64,000 nucleotides of DNA. Source: Planctomycetota bacterium. GTDB taxonomy: Bacteria; Planctomycetota; UBA1135; GCA-002686595. The DNA lies in NCBI GenBank assembly GCA_016795325.1, contig JAEUHY010000063.1:46874-110873 (forward strand), written 5' to 3'. The notes beneath the pieces are model-generated. The model searched no databases, was not told the DNA's origin, and was given only the letters and a program-made list of their open reading frames with translations. Positions 26,434 to 35,762 of this stretch are shown here, in pieces. The position numbers were made by a program, and so were the translations under genes. The first letter of the stretch is position 1. Every line of letters starts with the position of its first letter.

Positions 26434-27921
26434 GTGATCGGTCGAATCCTGGTGCTGCTGCGCGCGCGCCTCGCCTCGCAGCGCGGCGGCAGCGCGCTAC
26501 CCGTGGCGCCTCTGCTGATGCTCGTGTTCGTCTCGGGCGTGTTCTGCGCGCTGATTCCCGACGAGACGCAGCCCTTCGCCTACGCGCTCGCCGCGCTCAG
26601 CGTGTGCGCTGCACTCGTCGCCGTGCCGCTGCTCGGCGACCTCAGCGCGCTGCTCACCGCCGACGAAACGGGCGAGTGGGTGCGCGCCCTGCCCGTGCGC
26701 GACTTCGAGATCCACGTCGCGCGCGCGCTGCACCTGCTGCTCGTGCTCACTGTGCTTGCGACGGGAGTGCTCGCGCCCGCTCTCGTGTTCGCACCCGACA
26801 CGTTCGGCCTCCTGCAGCGCGCGGGACTGTGGCTCGCCGGATGGAGCTTGAGCGTGAGCCTCGCGGCGACGCTGCTGACGTTGCAGGCCGTGCTGCGCGG
26901 CCGCGGCCACGCGCTGCTCGTCGCGCTGCAGAGCGTGTGGCTCGTCGGCGCGTTGTTCGGCGCGGTGCTGGGTTTGCAACTCGTGACACGCATCACGGCT
27001 TGGACGGGCCCGTCGGCCGCGCCGACGCTGGCCTACTACCCGCCCGCGTGGTTCGCGGCGCAGTTCTCGACCGACGCCCTGTCGACGGTGTGGCAAGCCG
27101 CCGCTTTCGTCTGCACGGGACTCGCCCTCGCACTGGTCCTCGGCGTTCCTGCGCCGCCGCCCGCGGCCGCGAACTCGAGCTCCACGCTCGTCGGCGCACT
27201 GCTCGCGCCGCTGCGCCACGCCCTCGCGCGCGTGTGGGTGCGCGGCCGCGAACGCGCGACGTACGAGCTGGTGTTCGACGCGCTGCCGAAGGAACGCGAG
27301 TTCGTTGTGCGCGCCTACCCACTGCTCGCCGTTCCGCTCGGTTTCCTCGTGCTGGGCGCACAATCGCCCACGGGAAGCTCGCGCGAGTCGCTGCTCGCGC
27401 TGCTCCTGTTCATACCCGGCGCCTACGCGCCGCTGCTCGCCGCACACACGCCCGGCTCGAACTCCCACCGCGCGCGCTGGCTGCTCGACACGGCGCCGGT
27501 GCAGCAGGGCGAGCTCCACAACGGCGTGCTCAAGGCCGTGGTCGCGCGTTTCCTCGCGCCCCTGTACGCGGTTCTCGTCGCGATCGGCTGCCTGCAGGGC
27601 GAATGGCAGTTCACGCTGCAACTCGCGCCGCCCGCGTTCCTGTTCGCCGTGCTCGTGCTGCGTTTTGTGTGGCGCGAGTGCGTCATCGACGCTCCGCTCT
27701 CGGTGCCGCACGATCAACTCTTCATCAGCCACGACTGGCTCGGCGGACTCGCCGTCGTCGCCATCGTGCTCCTGCTCGCGTCGCTCGGCGCCACGCGCTA
27801 TCTCGATTCGTGGTCGGCCAGCGCGCTCGCGACGGCGGCGCTCGTCGCCTACGAACGCGTGCTCGACCGCAACATGTCCACGGGCGAGCTGCGGCCGGCG
27901 CAGCGTCAGGCCGGCAAGTAG
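26434..27921 (+). CDS. ABC-2-type multispan permease-like protein
   Basis: Membrane protein of 495 residues with about ten hydrophobic segments grouped in two halves separated by a charged cytoplasmic part (about residues 240-290; LARVWVRGRERATYELVFDALPKEREFVVRAYP). The arrangement RILVLLRARLASQRGG at the N-terminus and STWQ-like loops suggests an exporter permease of the ABC-2 kind. The start is a GTG at 26434; the longer in-frame ATG at 26176 lies within the divergent hydrolase gene. No ATPase is adjacent; the orphan ATPase at 5132-5926 is a candidate partner. The last 16 bases overlap the convergent sulfatase gene. Confidence 0.7.
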   Translation: MIGRILVLLRARLASQRGGSALPVAPLLMLVFVSGVFCALIPDETQPFAYALAALSVCAALVAVPLLGDLSALLTADETGEWVRALPVRDFEIHVARALHLLLVLTVLATGVLAPALVFAPDTFGLLQRAGLWLAGWSLSVSLAATLLTLQAVLRGRGHALLVALQSVWLVGALFGAVLGLQLVTRITAWTGPSAAPTLAYYPPAWFAAQFSTDALSTVWQAAAFVCTGLALALVLGVPAPPPAAANSSSTLVGALLAPLRHALARVWVRGRERATYELVFDALPKEREFVVRAYPLLAVPLGFLVLGAQSPTGSSRESLLALLLFIPGAYAPLLAAHTPGSNSHRARWLLDTAPVQQGELHNGVLKAVVARFLAPLYAVLVAIGCLQGEWQFTLQLAPPAFLFAVLVLRFVWRECVIDAPLSVPHDQLFISHDWLGGLAVVAIVLLLASLGATRYLDSWSASALATAALVAYERVLDRNMSTGELRPAQRQAGK

Positions 27922-29336
27922 GGATCGCCCTCGCGGCGCATCCACTCGAGCAGCTGCGACTTCATGGCCTCGCGCTGCGCCTGGAACTGGGCGTTTTCCG
28001 CGAGATTCACAAGCTCGAACGGATCGACTTCGAGGTCGTAGAGCTCCTCGGGCGGACGGCGCACGAAACGCTCCATCCGCGCACGGAGCTCAGGGTTTTC
28101 GCGCGCCACCGCGATCCACGACTTCCAGGCCAGACTGAACGACATCACGTTGCTGTGGAATTCGCCGTCCACCGGCAGGTTGAGGATGAACTTCCAGCGC
28201 TCGTCGCGCAGCGAACGCGAAGGCGTCTCCGGACCGACGCGGTGCAGCGTGTGCATGCCGACGATCGACGAGCGCCAAGCGGGCGCGACTCCGGCGAAGA
28301 GCGGCAGGAGCGAGCGTCCGTCGAGGGGACCGGCGTACTCGACGCCGAACATCTCGAGCGCGGTCGGCAGCAAGTCGATCAAGCTGACGAACTCGCGGCG
28401 CACGCCGCCGGCCTTCAGCGCCGCAGGCCAACGCACGAGGAACGGCAGGTTAATGCCCGCCTCGTAGAGCGTCGTCTTCGCGAAGGGAAAACCCTGGCCG
28501 TTGTCGCTGGTGAATACGACCAGCGAATCCTCGGCGAGTCCGCGCGCGTCGAGCTCGGCAAGCAGCGCGCCGACCGTGCGGTCGAGGCGCCAGATCGCGT
28601 CGTAATACTGCGCTAGCTCTTCGCGCGTCTCGCGCGTGTCGAACAGGTGCGGCGGCAGCGTGAGCTTCGCCGGATCGTGCGGAACGGGCTGGTTCGGCGC
28701 ATCCGGATCGGCGAACGGCCCGCGGAACGGACGGTGCGGATCCTTGAGGTTGACCACCACGGCCATGCGCCGACCGTCGAAGCGCTCGAGCGTCGCTCCG
28801 AAAGCGGCGCGCATCACCTGCGGGTCGCGCGTGTCGGCCAACTCCTTGGGACGCATCCAGTGTTCGAACGCGAAGCGCGGAACGGGCGCGGTGTTGAGCT
28901 TGCCGAGCATGCCGGTCGCGCACAGCTCGGGCCGCAGCAGCTCCGGCCAGGTCGGCGCCCCATCGCGAATCGGCTGAAAACCGAGCGCTCCGTTCTTGTG
29001 CGGCATCAGGCCGGTGTAGAGCGCACTGCGCGAGGGTTTGCACACGCCCACGGGCGTGTAGGCGCGTTCGAAACGCACGCCCTGCGCGGCGATCGAGTCG
29101 ATGTGCGGCGTGTGCACGTCGCGGTTGCCGTAGCAACCCAGATCGATCCGGCTCAAGTCGTCCGCAACGATCACGAACAGATGGCGCGGCGTCTTGCGCG
29201 GCGGCGCGCTCGATTGCGCGTCGTCGTTCGCGCTCGGGGCGGCGCAAGCCGCGAGCGAAGCGACGCCAAGCGCCGCGAGCAACTCACGACGACTCAGCGC
29301 TGGTTGAACTCGCAGCGACGGCGGATGGCGTTCCAT
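27906..29336 (-). CDS. Sulfatase (arylsulfatase family), predicted Tat lipoprotein
   Basis: Sulfate-ester hydrolase of 476 residues. The activation motif is Cys99-Lys-Pro-Ser-Arg (VCKPSRSALYTG), whose Cys becomes formylglycine. Metal-binding Asp59-Asp60 (FVIVADDLSR) and SDNGQGFPFAK complete the active site. The N-terminus has SRRELLAALGV, a twin-arginine-like motif, followed by the lipobox-like SLAAC (Cys31), so it is probably an exported lipoprotein. Sulfatases of this type in Planctomycetota act on sulfated algal polysaccharides; the substrate here is unknown and no sulfatase-maturation enzyme is in the window. The stop overlaps the convergent permease gene by 16 bases. Confidence 0.93.
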   Translation of the reverse strand: MERHPPSLRVQPALSRRELLAALGVASLAACAAPSANDDAQSSAPPRKTPRHLFVIVADDLSRIDLGCYGNRDVHTPHIDSIAAQGVRFERAYTPVGVCKPSRSALYTGLMPHKNGALGFQPIRDGAPTWPELLRPELCATGMLGKLNTAPVPRFAFEHWMRPKELADTRDPQVMRAAFGATLERFDGRRMAVVVNLKDPHRPFRGPFADPDAPNQPVPHDPAKLTLPPHLFDTRETREELAQYYDAIWRLDRTVGALLAELDARGLAEDSLVVFTSDNGQGFPFAKTTLYEAGINLPFLVRWPAALKAGGVRREFVSLIDLLPTALEMFGVEYAGPLDGRSLLPLFAGVAPAWRSSIVGMHTLHRVGPETPSRSLRDERWKFILNLPVDGEFHSNVMSFSLAWKSWIAVARENPELRARMERFVRRPPEELYDLEVDPFELVNLAENAQFQAQREAMKSQLLEWMRREGDPYLPA

Positions 29337-29537
29337 GCGCCCCGAACTTGCCGAACGCTCTGGCTGCGCGCCAGCACTTGTTCACGAACGCCTCGGCGAC
29401 GCGCGGGTCGCTCCGGGGACGCTTCCACGACTCTGCGCCGGCTTTCGTCACGTGTCCCTGCTGACCCTCGAAACGCACGAGCGGGCAGCCACGTCGCCCC
29501 GCTCGAGTGCGCCCTCGGCGTGGCGCGAGCGCGTCGG

Positions 29538-31106
<1,569 letters not shown>

Positions 31107-31144
31107 GACCGTGGGCAGAAGGTCGCGGTTCAAGGCGCGCCAGA

Positions 31145-31199
31145 CTACGAAAAGCCGTAGAGCTGGCGACGATCGGCCGTAGCCGACGACTTTTCGTAG
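31145..31199. promoter_or_regulatory. Inverted-repeat cluster, candidate activator (UAS) sites
   Basis: A perfect 10-base inverted repeat, CTACGAAAAG (31145-31154) and CTTTTCGTAG (31190-31199), encloses a second CGTAG (31156) and a third (31178), giving four CTACG/CGTAG half-sites in 55 bases. They lie 70-125 bases upstream of the candidate -24/-12 element at 31269, the distance usual for enhancer-binding proteins. Confidence 0.6.
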
Positions 31200-31268
31200 A
31201 CCGGTCTGCGAGACATAACTCGTTTGCTGCCAGAGGTTAAAGCACGTCCTTGGGCTCGGTTTTGCGGC

Positions 31269-31282
31269 GGCACACGAAGTGC
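31269..31282 (+). promoter_or_regulatory. Candidate sigma54 (-24/-12) promoter
   Basis: CGGCAC-ACGAA-GTGC has the invariant GG (31269-31270) and GC (31281-31282) separated by exactly 10 bases and agrees with TGGCAC-N5-TTGC except for C for T and G for T at the outer positions. It points to the AhpD-like gene, about 64 bases downstream. GGCAC/GTGCC is also a palindrome, so it could be a binding site rather than a promoter. Confidence 0.55.
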
Positions 31283-31345
31283 CTGAGGGAGTCCTGTCGC
31301 CCAAATCGGGCGCGCCATCACGCCCCTCCAACAGAAAGACCGGCC

Positions 31346-31900
31346 ATGAACCGCATCGCTCCGCTCGACCCCACCAAGGCTTCTCCCAAGGCTCAACAAC
31401 TACTCGGCGCCGTGAACGCCAAGCTCGGCATGACGCCGAACATGATGCGCGTCATGGCGCACGCGCCGGCGGCGCTCGAGGGCTACCTCGGGTTCAGCAA
31501 CACGCTCGGCGGCGGCGCCTTCGACGGCAAGTTGCGCGAGCAGATCGCGCTGACCGTCGCCGAAACCAACCTGTGCGGCTACTGCCTGAGCGCGCACACG
31601 CTGATCGGCGGCAAGTTCGGTCTGTCGACGGACGAACTGACCCAAGCGCGCGCGGCGAGTTCGACCAACGCGCGCACCGACGCGTTGCTCAAGCTCGCGC
31701 GCGCGATCGTGCTCTCGCGCGGCGAGCTGAGCGACGCCGACCTGAAGACGGCGCGCGCCGCCGGGGTGAGCGATGCGGAGATCGTCGAGACGATCGCGAA
31801 CGTCGCGCTCAACCTGTTCACCAACTATGTGAACCACGTCGCGCGCACCGCCGTCGACTTCCCCGAGGTCAAGCCCGGGCTGGCGACGGTGAAGGCCTGA
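31346..31900 (+). CDS. Carboxymuconolactone decarboxylase/AhpD-like alkylhydroperoxidase
   Basis: AhpD-superfamily protein of 184 residues. The redox motif is Cys77-Gly-Tyr-Cys80 with His84 (ETNLCGYCLSAHT), which fits the peroxidase-active CxxC...H of AhpD-like proteins; IALTVAE before it is the family proton-relay Glu strand. The N-terminal KLGMTPNMMRVMAHAP is typical of the type with an extra half-domain. The start is the ATG at 31346; the upstream frame is open but overlaps the promoter region. It is first in a compact trio with a DsrE-like and an FMN-oxidase-like gene (34- and 65-base gaps). It probably takes part in reductive detoxification, using a thiol electron donor that is not encoded here. 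Confidence 0.9.
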   Translation: MNRIAPLDPTKASPKAQQLLGAVNAKLGMTPNMMRVMAHAPAALEGYLGFSNTLGGGAFDGKLREQIALTVAETNLCGYCLSAHTLIGGKFGLSTDELTQARAASSTNARTDALLKLARAIVLSRGELSDADLKTARAAGVSDAEIVETIANVALNLFTNYVNHVARTAVDFPEVKPGLATVKA

Positions 31901-31934
31901 ACAGCGCTCCGCAACTGCGACAAGGCACACAACC

Positions 31935-32306
31935 ATGAAGCTGGCCATCGTCATCACGAGCGATCCCAAGGGCGGCGACGAGCCGCTGGGACGCATGTTC
32001 AACGGCCTCGCGCTCGCTCACGAAGCGCAACGCAAGGGCGATGAGGTCGAGGTCGTGTTCGCCGGCGCGGGGACGCGTTGGCCGAGCGAGCTCACCAAAC
32101 TCACGCACCCGGCGAACGGGCTCTACAACGCCGTGCGCACGAGCGTGAAGGGCGCGTCGTGCGGCTGCGCGGCCGTGTTCGGCGCCACCGAGTCGGTGCA
32201 GGCCTGCGGCACGGCGTTGCTCACCGACAAGCCGCTCGAGGGCACGCCGGGCCTCTCCAACCTGCACGGCTACGTCGCTGCGGGTTGGAACACGCTGGTG
32301 TTCTGA
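31935..32306 (+). CDS. DsrE-family small protein
   Basis: Cytoplasmic DsrE/YchN-like alpha/beta protein of 123 residues. MKLAIVITSDPKGGDEPLGRMFNGLALAHEA is the characteristic first strand-helix of the family, and LHGYVAAGWNTLVF closes the fold. A CxC pair (GASCGCAAVFG, about residue 76) and a later Cys (VQACGTAL) could carry sulfur or form a redox disulfide, as in DsrE-type sulfur carriers, but the exact role is unknown. It lies between the AhpD-like and FMN-oxidase-like genes, so a thiol or sulfane-sulfur link to the peroxidase is a reasonable guess. Confidence 0.85.
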   Translation: MKLAIVITSDPKGGDEPLGRMFNGLALAHEAQRKGDEVEVVFAGAGTRWPSELTKLTHPANGLYNAVRTSVKGASCGCAAVFGATESVQACGTALLTDKPLEGTPGLSNLHGYVAAGWNTLVF

Positions 32307-32318
32307 TTTCGAACGCGA

Positions 32319-32345
32319 GCGGGAGAGCCACGCGCGCTCTCCCGC
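32319..32345 (+). other. Perfect 10-bp hairpin between DsrE-like and oxidase-like genes
   Basis: GCGGGAGAGC (32319-32328) and GCTCTCCCGC (32336-32345) form a perfect 10-bp stem around a 7-base loop. No T-run follows, so this is more likely an mRNA-stability or processing element than an intrinsic terminator, and could lower expression of the third gene. Confidence 0.6.
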
Positions 32346-32371
32346 CGCAGCTCCCGCGCGCTGCCACGACC

Positions 32372-32965
32372 ATGACGCACAAGTACCTCGAACTGGCCTT
32401 CACTCCCGCCGTCCTCGCCGCGCAGCAGCGCGCGTACGGCCGCGCCGCCAAACCGCATCCGGACGGCGAACGCGACGAGCTCGGCGCCGCGGAGCGCGAG
32501 TTCATCGCTGCGCGCGACAGCTTCTACCTGGGCTCGGTGAACGCCGATGGTTGGCCGTACATCCAACACCGCGGCGGTGCGCCCGGCTTCTTGCACGTCG
32601 TCGACGAGCGCACGCTGGCCTTCGCGGATCTGCGCGGAAATCGCCAGCTCGTGACGACGGGCAACGTGGCGGACAACGCACGTGTCGCGCTGTTCCTGAT
32701 GGATTACCCGCAGCGCGCGCGCTTGAAGGTGTGGGGCGAAGCGCGCGTGCTCGACGCTGCAGCGCATCCCGAGTGGGTCGAGCGTCTGGCGCCAAACGCC
32801 GGCCGCAGCCCGATCGAGCGCGTGTTCGTGATCGACGTCCACGCCTTCGACTGGAACTGCCCGCAGCACATCACGCCGCGCTACAGCGAGGCCGAGGTGC
32901 GCGAAGTGATCGCGCCGTTGCGCGAGCGTATCGCCGAGTTGGAGCGCCAGCTCGCTCAGCGCTGA
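32372..32965 (+). CDS. Pyridoxamine 5'-phosphate oxidase-like FMN-binding protein
   Basis: Split-barrel flavoprotein of 197 residues related to PNPOx-like and general-stress FMN proteins. The family pattern is visible in SFYLGSVNADGWPYIQHRGGAPGFLHVVDERTL (strand-turn-strand binding FMN phosphate), ADLRGNRQLVTTGNVADNARVALFLMDYPQRARLKVWGEARV and the C-terminal DWNCPQHITPRY, which is conserved in the subgroup that acts on pyridine-nucleotide-linked or small electrophilic substrates. The ATG at 32372 starts the homologous part. It is third gene of the sigma54-linked trio; the long upstream frame is a shadow of the DsrE gene. Confidence 0.88.
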   Translation: MTHKYLELAFTPAVLAAQQRAYGRAAKPHPDGERDELGAAEREFIAARDSFYLGSVNADGWPYIQHRGGAPGFLHVVDERTLAFADLRGNRQLVTTGNVADNARVALFLMDYPQRARLKVWGEARVLDAAAHPEWVERLAPNAGRSPIERVFVIDVHAFDWNCPQHITPRYSEAEVREVIAPLRERIAELERQLAQR

Positions 32966-33177
32966 CGGAAGGCGAAACATGTCGGCGGTCGTGGGTGCTC
33001 TGGCCCGCGGCTGCGACTCGCTCCGTCGTCGAGGACACGCGGGACAGCATCCGCCGGACGGCGCGGACGGCGCCCACGTTGTCCGGTCCATCGAGCTCCG
33101 AGAGCCCAGCGGTCCGCCGCCTGCATGCCTCCGAACGAGGAGTGCGGGCGCTGGCGAGCGCTTCAGCGTTTTCCCGC

Positions 33178-33189
33178 TACGCTCGGCAC
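33178..33189 (+). promoter_or_regulatory. TACGCT -10-like element 6 bases before the ATG
   Basis: TACGCT (33178-33183) plus the spacer CGGCAC precede the ATG at 33190. The same TACGCTCGG sequence with the same 6-base spacing precedes the paralogous gene at 33543, and no Shine-Dalgarno is present in either case. Confidence 0.45.
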
Positions 33190-33510
33190 ATGTTCTGGGG
33201 CAGTCTCGGGCTCGGCGTCCTCCTGGCCGCCGCTCTCGCGATGCCGTTGCCGCTGCTGGCGCTCGTCTCGGCCACTCGCAGATCCGCAGGCCGCGGAACG
33301 CTTTTGTCACTGGTGGCCGCGGCCACGGCGCTGAGCTGGGGCATTTGGGTCGGTGCGTACTTCGTCCTGCGCCGGCCCGAGGCGCCGACCCAGCACTCGC
33401 AGTTCGCAGGACTGAACACGCTGGTGGCGATCGGTTTGGCGACCTTGGGCCACGTCATCGCCGGTGCGACGGTGGCTGCTGTCGGTTCGCGCCGCTCGAC
33501 CAGCGCGTGA
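33190..33510 (+). CDS. Small three-helix membrane protein, tandem copy 1
   Basis: Unrecognised 106-residue membrane protein. Three hydrophobic helices are predicted (about 5-27, 38-60 and 76-98), with a basic loop RRSAGRG after the first and a Pro/Glu-rich loop (RRPEAPTQHSQ) between the second and third. Its layout and many residues (PLPLLA, RGTLLSLVAAATALSWGIW) repeat in the next gene at 33543-33872, so the two are tandem duplicates. The start ATG is preferred because of the TACGCT element 6 bases upstream; the long upstream in-frame sequence overlaps the previous gene in another frame. Confidence 0.6.
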   Translation: MFWGSLGLGVLLAAALAMPLPLLALVSATRRSAGRGTLLSLVAAATALSWGIWVGAYFVLRRPEAPTQHSQFAGLNTLVAIGLATLGHVIAGATVAAVGSRRSTSA

Positions 33511-33520
33511 GCGGAACGGC

Positions 33521-33543
33521 CACTCCGAGCTACGCTCGGAGTG
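33521..33543. repeat. Perfect 10-bp inverted repeat at the start of tandem copy 2
   Basis: CACTCCGAGC (33521-33530), TAC, GCTCGGAGTG (33534-33543): the loop and right arm contain the TACGCT -10-like hexamer (33531-33536) and the right arm ends on the first base of the GTG start codon at 33543. It could be an operator or an RNA hairpin controlling that start. Confidence 0.6.
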
Positions 33544-33872
33544 TGCTCTGCGGCTTGGTTCTCGGCGCTTTCATAGTCCTCGTTTCGATCGGCGTCGCAC
33601 TCTCCGCGCCGCTCCCGCTGCTGGCCTTCGTACTCGGCTGGCGCACACGCGCGCGCCGCGGCGAGCTCGCGATGGTCGTGGCCCTCGCCACCGCGTTCAG
33701 CTGTGGCCTGTGGTACGCAGCACTCGCGCTGCGCCAAGGCCCGTCAGGAAGACAGTTCCCGCCACTGGAACCCGCGACACCGCTCCCGTCGCTCCAAATG
33801 ATGAGCGCGGGTCACATCATCGTCGGCGCGCTGCTGTTGTGCGCCGTGGCGATCCGTCGCCGTCGAGAGTAA
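33543..33872 (+). CDS. Small three-helix membrane protein, tandem copy 2
   Basis: Paralogue of the preceding gene, 109 residues with the same three-helix topology: APLPLLAFVLGWRTRARRGELAMVVALATAFSCGLWYAALAL corresponds to MPLPLLALVSATRRSAGRGTLLSLVAAATALSWGIWVGAYFV in copy 1 (parts quoted). The GTG at 33543 is chosen as start because of the conserved spacing from TACGCT; it lies at the edge of an inverted repeat. No function is indicated. It is convergent with the pseudouridine synthase (14-base gap). Confidence 0.58.
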   Translation: MLCGLVLGAFIVLVSIGVALSAPLPLLAFVLGWRTRARRGELAMVVALATAFSCGLWYAALALRQGPSGRQFPPLEPATPLPSLQMMSAGHIIVGALLLCAVAIRRRRE

Positions 33873-33886
33873 ACCCGAACGGCGGC

Positions 33887-34966
33887 TCAGCGCGCCGCGC
33901 CGGGCTCGTCCGTGCGCGACGCGAGGAAAGCCTGCATGTCGTTCGCGAGCGGGCAGACCACTTCGATGCGCTCGCCGCTCGAAGGCTGGTGGAACACCAG
34001 GCGATGGTGGTGCAGCGCCTGGCGCGGCAGTTCGAGCTTGACGATGTCCTCGGGCGTCAGCTCGCCGTCGTTGTAGCGCTGGAAGTACTCGTCGCCGTAG
34101 CCGTAGAGCTTGTCGCCGACCAGCGGATGGCCGATCGACTCCATGTGCACGCGAATCTGGTGTTGGCGGCCGGTGTAGAGCTTGCACAGCACGAGCGCGC
34201 AACCGCGGTGACGGCTGAGCACGCGCCAAGCGGTCTTCGCTTCGTCGCCGTCGGCGCGACAGGCCATCTTGAGGCCGATCGAACTGCCGCGCGCCGAACC
34301 GATCGGCAGGTCGCACACGCCGCTGTCGCTGCGCGGATGGCCCTGCACGATGGCGAGGTACTCCTTCTCGACTTCGTGCTCCTCGAATTGGCGGCGCACC
34401 TGAGCGTGCGCCTGCGGATGCAGACCGATGAGCACGATCCCGCTCGTCTCGCGGTCGATGCGATGGCACAGCCGCGGCCGCGCGCTGCGGTCGACCTTGT
34501 CGGCGCCGTAGCGCGCGTGGATGCGCTGGATCACCGAGTCGCTCATGTGCCGTCCCGACGGATGCACGGGCAGCATCGGCGGCTTGTCGACGGCGAGCAC
34601 GTCGCGGTCCTCGTGCAGGTTCGAGAGCTCGTCCTCGATCGAGGGCGTGACTTCGATGCGCAGCCCCTCGGGCACGACGATCACGACGCGGCTCTTGTCG
34701 CGCAGTCGGCGACTCGCCTTGCGCTCCTGCACGAGTTCGCCCGTGCCGCCGGGTCGGTCGGGCGTCGTGAAATCGACGTAGACGTAGCCTTCGTCGATCA
34801 GGTTCTGGATCGAATTGCGCGAGCGCCACGGCATGTGCAGCGCGAGGAAACGATCGAGCCGGATCTCGACCTGCTCGGCGCGCATCTGCAGATCGCTGGC
34901 GCGCACGGCGAGTTCGACCTTCTCGAGCGGCTTGGAGAGGTCGCGGTCTTTCGGGAGCAGGCGCAT
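33887..34966 (-). CDS. RluA-family pseudouridine synthase with S4 domain
   Basis: RNA pseudouridine synthase of 359 residues from the ATG at 34966. An S4 RNA-binding domain is at about residues 33-90 (IRLDRFLALHMPWRSRNSIQNLIDEGYVYVD), followed by the catalytic domain with HRIDRETSGIVLIG, whose Asp171 is the catalytic residue, VEKEYLAIVQG, and the KLYTGRQHQIRVHM motif. Both large-subunit and small RNA targets occur in the family, and the specific uridine is not predictable. The in-frame extension to 35152 is rejected because it overlaps the non-conserved region and TACACT lies 10 bases before this ATG. Confidence 0.92.
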   Translation of the reverse strand: MRLLPKDRDLSKPLEKVELAVRASDLQMRAEQVEIRLDRFLALHMPWRSRNSIQNLIDEGYVYVDFTTPDRPGGTGELVQERKASRRLRDKSRVVIVVPEGLRIEVTPSIEDELSNLHEDRDVLAVDKPPMLPVHPSGRHMSDSVIQRIHARYGADKVDRSARPRLCHRIDRETSGIVLIGLHPQAHAQVRRQFEEHEVEKEYLAIVQGHPRSDSGVCDLPIGSARGSSIGLKMACRADGDEAKTAWRVLSRHRGCALVLCKLYTGRQHQIRVHMESIGHPLVGDKLYGYGDEYFQRYNDGELTPEDIVKLELPRQALHHHRLVFHQPSSGERIEVVCPLANDMQAFLASRTDEPGAAR

Positions 34967-35013
34967 CGAACCAGCCAGTGTACGCCATGCGCCGCGAAGC
35001 GTTCGGCGCGCCG

Positions 35014-35547
35014 CTACGGCGCGCGCTTGGAACTGCGGCTTTCGCGCTTCGCGCTCGCACGCAGCCAACGCGTGAGGATCTTGCGCGCTACGGCGTAGTG
35101 CGAGCAGGTGTTCGGCGCCACGTAGCTCGCGAGCGGCAGTTTTCCGGTCCACGCGAAGCGCCCGGGTTCGAGCAGCTCCGCTTCGCTCAAGCCTTTGACC
35201 AGCGCGAGCGCTTCGACGTAGGTGGCGTCAAACTCCGCGATGAGTCGCGCGGCGGAGCGACGCGCGAAACGCCGCTGGATTTCGCGGTTCAGCGCGGGGG
35301 TCTGGTTCCACTTGAACCCCGGCGCCGGGAGCTGCGGCGTGCGGCCAGCTCGATCGTCGGCGACCCAGCGCAAGAGCATGCGGTTCCACTCCGCGAGGTG
35401 CGCGTAGAGGTCTGCGACGTTCCAACCCTCGCCCCACACGCCCGGCTCGCGGCGCCGGCGCGCGGGAATCGTGTTCGCCAGCTCGACGAAGGCTGCGTGC
35501 TCGCGCTCGATCCGCTCGACGAGCTCGCGCTTGCTCTTGAACTTCAT
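35014..35547 (-). CDS. DinB/ClbS-like four-helix protein (DUF1706)
   Basis: Soluble four-helix-bundle protein of 177 residues resembling ClbS/DfsB (DUF1706). The first helix reads KFKSKRELVERIEREHAAFVELA, then the conserved VWGEGWNVADLYAHLAEWNRMLL (metal- or ligand-site His region), GFKWNQTPALNREIQRRFARRS and TCSHYAVARKILTRWLRA. Known members include self-resistance or thiol-transfer enzymes, but most are uncharacterised. The start is the ATG at 35547, where MKFKSK begins and TACTTT lies 9 bases upstream. The last residues are basic (KRESRSSKRAP). Downstream 47 bases separate it from the pseudouridine synthase gene on the same strand. Confidence 0.82.
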   Translation of the reverse strand: MKFKSKRELVERIEREHAAFVELANTIPARRRREPGVWGEGWNVADLYAHLAEWNRMLLRWVADDRAGRTPQLPAPGFKWNQTPALNREIQRRFARRSAARLIAEFDATYVEALALVKGLSEAELLEPGRFAWTGKLPLASYVAPNTCSHYAVARKILTRWLRASAKRESRSSKRAP

Positions 35548-35762
35548 GCGCGCGTCAAAGTAACGCACGCACGGTTGAACTGCCGCCGGAGCGCGCCCTG
35601 ATCCGACTACGCGCGGCAACGTTCGGCTGGATTTCCCGCGGCGCACATTTTTTTGGCGCGAGAGGACGGGAACGCGCGGCGGCAACATCCACAGATCCAC
35701 GGCGCTGGTGCGCTCCGTAGGCGAGCGGGTTTCCCTCTCGATCTCCAGAGAAGACACGCACC

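Noticed and set aside
31250..31345. In-frame extension upstream of the AhpD-like ATG
   Set aside because: It would code through the -24/-12 element and the sequence lacks conserved features of the family.
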